The translations under genes were made by a program, and so were the position numbers. 64,000 nucleotides of DNA from Xaviernesmea oryzae (GTDB lineage: Bacteria > Pseudomonadota > Alphaproteobacteria > Rhizobiales > Rhizobiaceae): contig NZ_FOAM01000004.1 in NCBI RefSeq assembly GCF_900109605.1, forward strand, positions 248,001-312,000, in the 5' to 3' direction. The notes under the pieces were generated by a model. It did no database searches, had not been told where the DNA came from, and saw nothing but the letters and a program-made list of their open reading frames with translations. Of the stretch, positions 57,348 through 64,000 are shown one piece after another (within the stretch, counting starts at the first letter, position 1; each line of letters begins with the position of its first letter).

Positions 57348-57938
57348 CTATGTCAGGCGCGACAGCATCCGGCGCACATGGGCGAGATGGGCCTGCCGGC
57401 GCGCCGGCGTCGAGGCTTCGATGCCGTAGAGCGTCAGCATGCGGAACCGCGCCTGGGGCGCGCAGCCGCCGAGAAGGCCGCGCTTCAGGAGCCGGCGCAC
57501 GGGCTCGCCCATCACGAGACGCGCCACCCACCAGGGTGAGCCGGTGGAGCTGAAGGCAACGAGATGGCGCAGCCGTGTCAGCTTCGGACGAATCGGCCCA
57601 CCCTCGACATTTTCGAAGGCAATGCCGGGCGCGAAGACCCGATCGACATAGCCCTTGAGAATGGCCGGAAAATTAAACCACCATTGCGGAAAGACCAGAA
57701 CCAATACCTCGGCCGCCGCGAGCTGTTCCGCCATGGCCTGACAGTCTGGCGAGGCCTCGGTCGCCGTGGCGTGGTCTCGCCTTTCCTGCGCTGTCATGCG
57801 GGGATCGAAGTCCTGCGCGTAGAGATCCAGGAACTCGACCGCATGACCCGCACCTTCCAAGGCGGCGCGCGCCTCCTTCGCCACGGTAGCGGCGAAACTA
57901 TCCGGCAGCGGATGGGCGAGAACGATCAAGACCTGCAT
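57348..57938 (-). CDS. NAD(P)H:quinone oxidoreductase (flavodoxin-like fold)
   Basis: 196 aa. An FMN/FAD flavodoxin-like enzyme of the DT-diaphorase/MdaB group: LIVLAHPLPDSFAATVAKEARAAL, LVFPQWWFNFPAILKGYVDRVF and AFSSTGSPWW. It probably reduces quinones by two electrons to limit redox cycling. Neighbours: the MarR-NlpC pair downstream by 120 bp, xseA upstream. Confidence 0.9.
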   Translation of the reverse strand: MQVLIVLAHPLPDSFAATVAKEARAALEGAGHAVEFLDLYAQDFDPRMTAQERRDHATATEASPDCQAMAEQLAAAEVLVLVFPQWWFNFPAILKGYVDRVFAPGIAFENVEGGPIRPKLTRLRHLVAFSSTGSPWWVARLVMGEPVRRLLKRGLLGGCAPQARFRMLTLYGIEASTPARRQAHLAHVRRMLSRLT

Positions 57939-58071
57939 GCCGCTTTACTCCCGATAATTGATCACGAGAACCGATCAGGACTTTGCGGCGATCATCCGGA
58001 TAAAAGCAAACGCTAAATGGACATGTCCATGCCGAGCGCCATCATCCTGCTTCGCCTTGGAAACTTACAGC

Positions 58072-59682
58072 TTAGAATAGGCTCCCCTGCGGCGTTTCCT
58101 CGTCCTCGCTCCTGCGTTTGCGGCTGCGTGCGGGCCGTGCAGCCGCAGCCGGTTCGACCGGCGGCAGCACGGAAACATCCTCGCCCGTGACAGCGGCAAT
58201 CCGGCCATCGGAAAATTGCAGGGTGACGGCGCGGCCGGGCCCCGTCTCGGCCACCGTCTTCAGCGGGACGCCGGCCTCGTCGCGCACCAGCACATAGCCG
58301 CGTGCGAGCACGTTGACATAGGAAAGTGACTGCAGCATCCGGTTCTGCGCCTCGATCCGCTCACGAAAGCGCTTGAGATCGGCAATCACAGCCCGTTCGC
58401 CCTTGGCGGATAGCGTAGCCACCCGATCCTTTCCATGGCGGATCTGGCCAAGTGCCCGCGCGGGAAAGCCGCGTAGAGCGACGTCTGCTGCCGAGAGCCG
58501 CCGCCCGGCGCGCTCGGTCATGCGCTCGGTCAGTCGTTCGGCCAAAGCGAAACGTTCATCGAGATGCCGACGCCGGTCGCGAAGGCGGGTGGTGACGAGC
58601 TCGGGCCGCAGATGGGCTCCGACCCGTTCGAAGCTGCGCCGCTTGGCGGCCGTGTTCATCTGTAGCGCGCGGCCGAGCCCGGCGGACGCTTCATCGAAGC
58701 GCCGGCGTGGCAGCGCGAGCAACTGGTCGAGCGAGGGAAGCGCTCGGGCAAGGGCGCGCGCTGCCTGTCGGCGATTGTCCATCTGCCGCCGCACGGCCGC
58801 CTGCAGCCGTGCGCCAAGGCCGGCTATCTGGCTGTCAAGCTCCGCCTTGACCGGCACGGCCATCTCCGCCGCGCCCGTCGGGGTCGGAGCCCGCCGGTCG
58901 GCAGCGTGGTCGATCAGCGTCCAATCGGTCTCATGGCCCACGGCCGAGATCAGGGGGATTTGCGATGCTGCTGCCGCGCGCACCACGGCCTCGTCGTTGA
59001 AGCCCCAGAGATCCTCCAGCGAGCCGCCGCCGCGCGCGACGATCAACACATCCGGGCGAGGCATCGCGCCATCCGGCTCAAGCGCGTTGAAGCCGGCAAT
59101 GGCGCGCGCCACCTCCTCGCCCGAGCCTTCTCCCTGGACGCGCACCGGCCAGACGAGCACATGCAGCGGATAGCGATCGGCGATGCGGTGGAAAATATCG
59201 CGGATCACGGCGCCGGTCGGCGAGGTGACGACGCCGATGACGCGCGGCAGGAAGGGCAAGGGCCGCTTGCGCTCTGCATCGAACAGCCCCTCGGCGGCAA
59301 GCTTGCGCCGGCGCTCCTCCAGAAGCGCCATCAGGGCGCCAGCACCAGCCGGTTCCAATGTCTCGATGACGATCTGGTACTTGGACGAGCCGGGGAAGGT
59401 GGTGATCCGGCCAACGGCGATCACGTCCATGCCCTCTTCCGGCTTGAAGCGTAGCCGGCTCATCGTCCCCTTCCAGACGACGGCGTCGATGCGCGCTTTG
59501 TCGTCCTTCAGCGTGAAATAGGCGTGGCCCGAGGAATGCGGGCCGCGATAGCCGGAAATTTCGCCACGCACGCGCACCTGGTCAAAGGCCTGCTCGACCG
59601 TGCGCTTGATCGCGCCGGAAAGCTCGGAGACCGAAAACTCCGTCAGATTGGATGGTGCGTCGCTGTCGAAAAGCAGACTCAT
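58072..59682 (-). CDS. xseA: Exodeoxyribonuclease VII large subunit
   Basis: 536 aa. The OB-fold N-terminus ([25 protein letters not shown]) binds DNA; the catalytic domain shows [33 protein letters not shown] and [25 protein letters not shown] coiled-coil C-terminal region and a basic [18 protein letters not shown] tail complete it. With XseB it degrades single-stranded DNA. The ATG before SLLFDSD is the conserved start. xseB is not in the window. Confidence 0.96.
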   Translation of the reverse strand: MSLLFDSDAPSNLTEFSVSELSGAIKRTVEQAFDQVRVRGEISGYRGPHSSGHAYFTLKDDKARIDAVVWKGTMSRLRFKPEEGMDVIAVGRITTFPGSSKYQIVIETLEPAGAGALMALLEERRRKLAAEGLFDAERKRPLPFLPRVIGVVTSPTGAVIRDIFHRIADRYPLHVLVWPVRVQGEGSGEEVARAIAGFNALEPDGAMPRPDVLIVARGGGSLEDLWGFNDEAVVRAAAASQIPLISAVGHETDWTLIDHAADRRAPTPTGAAEMAVPVKAELDSQIAGLGARLQAAVRRQMDNRRQAARALARALPSLDQLLALPRRRFDEASAGLGRALQMNTAAKRRSFERVGAHLRPELVTTRLRDRRRHLDERFALAERLTERMTERAGRRLSAADVALRGFPARALGQIRHGKDRVATLSAKGERAVIADLKRFRERIEAQNRMLQSLSYVNVLARGYVLVRDEAGVPLKTVAETGPGRAVTLQFSDGRIAAVTGEDVSVLPPVEPAAAARPARSRKRRSEDEETPQGSLF

Positions 59683-60002
59683 CGGTCTGAAGCTCCTGTC
59701 GGCGGCGGTCCGCCCTCGTCCGCGGATGCGCAAGATAGACACCGCGGGAAGAGACAGACAATAAGGGCTTACCGGCCAGATGGCAAAGCAGACCCATGCG
59801 GGAGCCGGTATTTTCCTTGGAAATCCCGTGTTTCCCTAGGGTAGGTGATGCCGGTGCCTGGGGATTTCAGGCTTCGGCTTTTGTCTCGCTGCGTCAAAAG
59901 CCGCAGAGACGCGCACGAACCTCCCCGGTCACAGCCAGGCGGCGATCATGGCCCTGGCTTGAAACCAGCCCGTCTGACGCCAGCCTGCTCAAAGGAGAGA
60001 CC
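59683..60002. other. Divergent region between xseA and the spike-base-like gene
   Basis: 320 bp. Only a strong AAAGGAGAG ribosome site next to 60003 is evident; no gene or repeat. Confidence 0.45.
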
Positions 60003-60266
60003 ATGCCAGATCGCTTCACCAGCCATGCCCCGACTATCACCGGTCCTGCCACGCGCGGCTTTTCGATCACACCGAGCGACAGCGCCGCTTTGCCGGAGGT
60101 GACCCGTGCGCTCTATGTCGGCAGCTCCGGCGCCGTCGCGCTGAGGCTGATCGAAGGCCAGACCGTGACCTTCAGCGGCCTTGCCGCCGGCACGCTTTTG
60201 CCGCTGCGCGCCGACCGGGTGCTGGCCACCGGCACCACGGCAGGCAACCTCCTCGGCCTCGCATGA
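60003..60266 (+). CDS. GTA-type spike base protein (RCAP_rcc01079-like)
   Basis: 87 aa. The whole short protein, MPDRF onward with GPATRGFSITPSDSA, VTRALYVGSSGAVALRL and TLLPLRADRVLATGTTAGNLLGLA, resembles the head-spike base of Rhodobacter gene transfer agents and related phage tail genes. Here it stands alone, with its own AAAGGAGAG site and terminator and no other structural gene nearby. Either a remnant, or a recruited small beta-barrel protein. Confidence 0.75.
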   Translation: MPDRFTSHAPTITGPATRGFSITPSDSAALPEVTRALYVGSSGAVALRLIEGQTVTFSGLAAGTLLPLRADRVLATGTTAGNLLGLA

Positions 60267-60270
60267 CGAA

Positions 60271-60308
60271 AAAGGTCCGGCGCATCCTGTGCGATGGGCC
60301 GGACCTTT
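60271..60308. terminator. Terminator between spike-base-like and Gfo/Idh/MocA genes
   Basis: Perfect 11-bp stem AAAGGTCCGGC / GCCGGACCTTT with a 16-base loop; flanked by A and T, so usable both ways. Confidence 0.85.
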
Positions 60309-60357
60309 GCTTCAAATCGGCTTTTTGACACGGCGCCGCCGCCGGTGTCAGCCGGGG

Positions 60358-61344
60358 TCAGATCGCTTCCCAGCCATCCTTCTTGCTTGCCCTGTAGATG
60401 GCGTCGATCAGTGCCTGGTTGGCGCGTGAGCTTTCCAGTGAGACCACGGCGCCGAGGTCTCCCGCCACGGCCCGGGTGAAGGCTTCGGCCTGCAGCTTGT
60501 ACTGGCGGGAATCGGGGAAGCGGAAGATCTGCGACTGCCCATGGTTCTGGCTGGAAAGCTCCACCTCCTCGGCCCCATAGCGATTCGCATTGAAGGGCGA
60601 CTTGACCTCGATCACGCCCTCGAGCCCGTGGAAAACCATCACCTGGCGGGCCGCCATCTGGGTTGAGACATAGAAGGACAGTTCGAAATCGCCGAAATCG
60701 GCGCGCACGCTCGAATAGATATCCGTTCCGAAATCCGGATCGCGCTCGGTCGTCGCCTGAACCCGCACAGGCTCCCGGCCGGTGACGAAGCGGGTGGTGA
60801 TGGTCGGATAGACGCCGATATCGGGCAGACCGCCGCCACCGAGTTCCGGCTTGTTGCGCATATTGTCGGGATCGCGGTTGAAATAGGTGAAGGCGCCCTG
60901 CACATGGCGCAGCTGGCCGATCGCGCCCTCTTCGATCAGGCTCTTCACCTTGGTCCAGACGGGACTGTAGGTGACCATATAGGCCTCGGTGACGACCACG
61001 CCATTGCGCTCGCGGGCGTCGATGATCGGGTCGATCTGCTCGGCCTTGAGCGCGATCGGCTTTTCGCAGAGCACATGCTTGCCGGCATCGGCCGCCTTGA
61101 TCGCCCATTCGGCATGGGCCGCCGTTGGCAGCGGAATGTAGACGGCATCGATGACGTCGCTCTCCAGAAGCGCCTCATAGGAGCCGAAGGCATGCGGGAC
61201 GGAGAAGCGGTCGGCCAACGCGCGGGCGCGCGGTAGATCGCGGCTGGCAATCGCGGTCACGACGCAGCCCTCGGCATCCTGAATGGCGGGGATCACCAGA
61301 TCGCGGCCGATCTTGGCGGTCGAGAGAATTCCGAAACGCAGCAT
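60358..61344 (-). CDS. Gfo/Idh/MocA-family oxidoreductase
   Basis: 328 aa. NAD(P)-binding N-terminus ([17 protein letters not shown]), the characteristic CEKPIAL with catalytic Lys, and [11 protein letters not shown] where Asp and the following Tyr/His site lie. The substrate is a sugar or inositol derivative, not identifiable. A perfect AAGGAGG lies before the ATG. Divergent from the aldo/keto reductase gene, with 247 bp between them. Confidence 0.9.
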   Translation of the reverse strand: MLRFGILSTAKIGRDLVIPAIQDAEGCVVTAIASRDLPRARALADRFSVPHAFGSYEALLESDVIDAVYIPLPTAAHAEWAIKAADAGKHVLCEKPIALKAEQIDPIIDARERNGVVVTEAYMVTYSPVWTKVKSLIEEGAIGQLRHVQGAFTYFNRDPDNMRNKPELGGGGLPDIGVYPTITTRFVTGREPVRVQATTERDPDFGTDIYSSVRADFGDFELSFYVSTQMAARQVMVFHGLEGVIEVKSPFNANRYGAEEVELSSQNHGQSQIFRFPDSRQYKLQAEAFTRAVAGDLGAVVSLESSRANQALIDAIYRASKKDGWEAI

Positions 61345-61591
61345 GTCCTGTCCTCCTTCTTGGCGGGCCGCATTGGGCATGGGAGCCAGGGCGATGGCAA
61401 GACGACAGCTGCGCCAGGACGGCTTTTCCTGTCGCGCTTTCTGCCCTTTCGGCGGGCGCGGCCGGCCTGTCGCAAATTTTTCACATGCTCAAGCCTTGCC
61501 GCTAATCGATTTAGGACCCATGCTTTCAACGGGAGATCGATTAAGGATGAGGCCTCATGGCATCGTCCGCACCCGACCTGGAGGTTTGTGG

Positions 61592-62542
61592 ATGGAAAAG
61601 CGCATGCTCGGCCGCACCGGCCTTTCGATCGCGCCGCTGGTCTTCGGCGGCAATGTCTTCGGCTGGACCGCGGATGAGGCGACCTCCTTCCGCCTGCTCG
61701 ACAGCTTCGTCGGTGCCGGCTTCAATGCCATCGATACGGCTGACGTCTATTCCGCCTGGGCGCCGGGCAATAAGGGTGGCGAGTCCGAGACGATCATCGG
61801 CCGCTGGCTGAAGCAGTCAGGGCGGGCGCGCGAGGATGTGGTGATCATCACCAAGGTCGGCTCCGATCTCGGCGAGGGCCGCAAGGGCCTGTCGCGTCGC
61901 TGGATCGAGCAGGCGGTCGAGGATTCGCTGAAGCGCCTGCAGACGGATCATATCGACGTCTACCTCTCGCACTGGCCGGATGCCGACACGCCTTACGAGG
62001 AGACGCTTGGCGCCTATGACGCGCTCCTGAAGGCGGGCAAGGTGCGCCATGTCGGCGCCTCCAACCTCAATGCCGCCCAGCTGCGCGAGGCACTCGATGT
62101 CGCGCGCGACCAAGGTCTTCCGCGCTATGACGTGCTGCAGCCGGAATATAATCTCTATGATCGCGCCAGCTTCGAGGGCGCGCTACGCAATCTCTGCATC
62201 GAGGAAGAGATCGGGGTCATCACCTATTTCTCCCTGGCGCGCGGTTTCCTTTCGGGCAAATACCGCTCACACAAGGATCTCGGCCGCTCGCCGCGCGGCG
62301 AAGGCATCGGCAAGTATCTCGACGGGCGCGGCATGCGCATTCTCGGCGCTCTGGACGCCGTGGCCGAAAAGCATGGCGCAAAACCGGCGGAAATCGCGCT
62401 CGCCTGGGTCATGGCACGACGCGGCGTTACCGCGCCGATCGCCAGCGCCACCAGCCTGGAGCAGCTCGAAAGCCTGATCCGCTCTGCCGAGATCGCGCTG
62501 GACGACGACGATTGCCGCTCGCTCAACGAAGCCGGGGAATAA
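61592..62542 (+). CDS. Aldo/keto reductase
   Basis: 316 aa TIM-barrel NADP-dependent reductase. The catalytic Asp-Tyr pair is in AIDTADVYSAWAPGNKGG, the Lys in VVIITKVGSDLG and the His in YLSHWPDADTP. Near the C-terminus PIASATSLEQLESLIRSA binds the cofactor. It resembles the YajO/GSP69-like group. GGAGG 8 bp before the ATG fixes the start. Substrate unknown. Confidence 0.92.
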   Translation: MEKRMLGRTGLSIAPLVFGGNVFGWTADEATSFRLLDSFVGAGFNAIDTADVYSAWAPGNKGGESETIIGRWLKQSGRAREDVVIITKVGSDLGEGRKGLSRRWIEQAVEDSLKRLQTDHIDVYLSHWPDADTPYEETLGAYDALLKAGKVRHVGASNLNAAQLREALDVARDQGLPRYDVLQPEYNLYDRASFEGALRNLCIEEEIGVITYFSLARGFLSGKYRSHKDLGRSPRGEGIGKYLDGRGMRILGALDAVAEKHGAKPAEIALAWVMARRGVTAPIASATSLEQLESLIRSAEIALDDDDCRSLNEAGE

Positions 62543-62592
62543 GCACAGAACGGACAGAGGGCGAGCCGGTTTTCGCGTCGGTTCCGGAAGGT

Positions 62593-63093
62593 TCAGGATA
62601 GCGGCTTGCTCATCTCCACCGAGGTCACCCTGTCGTAGCCGGGATGGGCATTCTCCGCCGTACGGTGAAAGCCCCAGGCGGCAAAGACCTGATGATTGCG
62701 CGTGAGTTCGATACGGGTTTCTAGCCTGAGACGGGCAAGCCCTTTCTCCTGCGCGATCCGCTCGGCTTGCATGAGCAGCGCCCGGCCGATGCCGCGTCCT
62801 TCCGCCAGCGGCGCCACGGCGAGCTTGCCGATATAAAGCGCCTCGGCTTCCGGCCTCAGGAAAGCGCACCCCAGTAGCCTTTCCGGCTGATCCGGCGAGA
62901 CGGCAATCAGCCCGATCTCGGTGCAGGCCTTCTCGGCGAGCATCTGCGGCGTCAGTTTGTGAGCAGAGGATGGTGGATCGATCACACCGTCCATGCTTGC
63001 GAAAGCCGTGCGGATCAGGTCGAGCAGCGCGTCGTAATCGTCAAAGCGCGCATCCAACAGGCGGATTTCGACCCTGGCTTCGTCTGTCGTCAT
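62593..63093 (-). CDS. GNAT-family N-acetyltransferase
   Basis: 166 aa. The acetyl-CoA motif is LAVAPLAEGRGIGRALLMQAERIAQEKG (Q/R-x-x-G-x-G/A type), followed by RLRLETRIELTRNHQVFAAWGFHRTAEN. The substrate is unknown. It lies 16 bp after the moeB-like gene on the same strand, in the recF-moeB-GNAT string conserved in related rhizobia. The ATG before TTDEARVEIRLL is used; the frame extends 24 codons into moeB. Confidence 0.9.
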   Translation of the reverse strand: MTTDEARVEIRLLDARFDDYDALLDLIRTAFASMDGVIDPPSSAHKLTPQMLAEKACTEIGLIAVSPDQPERLLGCAFLRPEAEALYIGKLAVAPLAEGRGIGRALLMQAERIAQEKGLARLRLETRIELTRNHQVFAAWGFHRTAENAHPGYDRVTSVEMSKPLS

Positions 63094-63109
63094 CGCCTCA
63101 GCCCTTCTC

Positions 63110-63883
63110 TCAAGACTTGCGCCGGCGATAGCGGATCGTTTCGAACCGCGCCGCCAGCCCGTCATACATCAGGAGACGCCCGATCAGCGGTTCGCCGGCG
63201 CCGGTGATCAACTTGATCGCCTCCATGGCCTGCAGCGTGCCGATGACACCGGTGAGCGCACCGATCACGCCCGCCTCGGCGCAAGCCGGCACCACGCCTT
63301 CGGGCGGCGGCTCGGGAAAGAGATCGCGGTAGCGCGGCAGCGGAGCGCCATCGGGACCGCTCGCAAACGGCGTCAGCACGGTGAGCGAACCGTCGAAGCG
63401 GCCGACCGCGCCTGTCACCAGCGGCTTTTGCAATTGCTCGGCCAGATCGGCCAGGAGATAGCGCGTGTCGAAATTGTCGGAGCCGTCGATCACGAGATCA
63501 TAGGCATCAATCAGCTCGGCAGCATTCTCAGGCGTCAGACGCACGGCATGGAGAACGACGGTCACATGCGGATTGATGGCGCCGACCCGCTCCGACGCGC
63601 TCTCCACCTTCGGCCGGCCGAGATCCGGCGTGGCGTGAATGACCTGGCGCTGGAGGTTGGAGAGCGAGACCCGGTCGTCATCCACCACGCCGAGCGTGCC
63701 CACGCCGGCAGCGGCGAGATAGAGGATAACGGGGGCGCCGAGCCCGCCGGCACCGATCACCAGCACCCGCGCCGCCTTCAGCCGCTGCTGCCCTGCGCCG
63801 CCGATTTCCGCCAGGAGCAGATGACGGCGGTAGCGCTCGATTTCCTGCGGCCCCAAGCGGCGATCGTCATCCACGTCGGTCAT
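63110..63883 (-). CDS. moeB: MoeB/ThiF-family adenylyltransferase, zinc cysteines absent
   Basis: 257 aa. The ATP-binding GAGGLGAPVILYLAAAGVGTLGVVDDD, LSNLQRQ and GSDNFDTRYLL motifs are intact, so it should adenylate the C-terminus of a sulfur carrier such as MoaD. The catalytic-type Cys201 is in VVPACAEAG. The structural zinc pairs are missing: where related proteins have C-Y-R-C there is R-Y-R-D (184-187), and no CxxC follows at the end. Its ATG overlaps the recF stop (ATGA). Confidence 0.85.
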   Translation of the reverse strand: MTDVDDDRRLGPQEIERYRRHLLLAEIGGAGQQRLKAARVLVIGAGGLGAPVILYLAAAGVGTLGVVDDDRVSLSNLQRQVIHATPDLGRPKVESASERVGAINPHVTVVLHAVRLTPENAAELIDAYDLVIDGSDNFDTRYLLADLAEQLQKPLVTGAVGRFDGSLTVLTPFASGPDGAPLPRYRDLFPEPPPEGVVPACAEAGVIGALTGVIGTLQAMEAIKLITGAGEPLIGRLLMYDGLAARFETIRYRRRKS

Positions 63884-64000
63884 GCGCTTACCTGTCCGTT
63901 GGCAACGTGAAAAAAGCGGGCGCGGCCGCCCAGCGCGGAAAACATCTGGGCATCCGTACCGGTCATGAAGGCCTGGCCGCCGAGCCCGTCCACGAGATCG
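63880..64000 (-). CDS. recF: RecF, 3' end only
   Basis: Forty C-terminal codons: LVDGLGGQAFMTGTDAQMFSALGGRARFFHVANGQVSA. The QAFMTGTD...F segment is the conserved end of RecF, the recombination mediator that loads RecA at gaps. The rest is beyond the right edge. Its stop overlaps the start of the moeB-like gene, as in other rhizobia. Confidence 0.85.
   Translation of the reverse strand, partial: DLVDGLGGQAFMTGTDAQMFSALGGRARFFHVANGQVSA

Overview
The window is ordinary chromosomal DNA of a high-GC alphaproteobacterium, almost certainly a member of the Rhizobiaceae (Rhizobium/Agrobacterium/Sinorhizobium group). The evidence is an Irr-type Fur regulator with an HHH haem/metal motif next to fabA-fabB-fabI, a MbfA membrane ferritin with an Irr-type (ICE) operator, two RIME-like intergenic mosaic repeats, a yejABEF transporter, consecutive ccdAB-like and DUF1508 genes, and a recF-moeB-GNAT gene string. 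No rRNA, tRNA, CRISPR array, insertion sequence or prophage was seen.

Layout. 1-3.8 kb: end of a TRIC-type channel gene, irr, and the divergent fabA-fabB-fabI operon with its terminator. 3.8-5.8 kb: a broken PIN-like gene and an rsmC-type methyltransferase. 5.8-12.8 kb: the translation/RNA-decay string rbfA, truB, an HWE histidine kinase, rpsO, pnp (all minus), with infB missing from its usual place upstream of rbfA. 13.1-15 kb: an exported pentapeptide-repeat protein, a ccdAB-type module and a YegP protein. 15-19 kb: lepA, a XRE-cupin regulator with an apparently leaderless, self-operated promoter, a GNAT enzyme and an OmpA-type lipoprotein. 19-22 kb: epmB-epmA (minus) divergent from their substrate efp (plus). 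22-26.3 kb: RIME element, small stress-type membrane genes, mbfA, a LapG-like cysteine peptidase preceded by two perfect CtrA-type boxes, and an alpha/beta hydrolase. 26.4-34.1 kb: infC (ATT start), rpmI, rplT, a kinase-like gene, pheS and pheT, with pheS and pheT separated by about 1.6 kb of accessory DNA holding one decayed and one intact DUF4160-DUF2442 pair and an A/T-rich orphan. 34.1-46.2 kb: a clpP paralogue, ArsR-SRPBCC pair, D-2-hydroxyacid dehydrogenase, SH3 protein, adenosine kinase, MFS exporter, RIME element, nth, DUF2244, ada-like, gpmA, dapB and an ABC exporter. 46.3-56 kb: glk, mgsA, a murein endopeptidase and yejABEF with a small inserted gene. 56-64 kb: NlpC/P60, MarR, quinone reductase, xseA, an orphan GTA-like spike-base protein, two oxidoreductases, GNAT, a MoeB-like protein without its zinc cysteines, and the 3' end of recF.

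The dominant theme is translation: S15, L35, L20, IF3, PheRS, TruB, RbfA, LepA, EF-P and its two modification enzymes. A second is iron: Irr and its probable target mbfA lie 23 kb apart. The most unusual places are the pheS-pheT island, the paired CtrA boxes ahead of the LapG-like peptidase, the leaderless autoregulated XRE promoter, the CcdB homologue without its terminal tryptophan, and the zinc-less MoeB-like protein. Function calls rest on reading the translated sequence against remembered family features; no database search was run.
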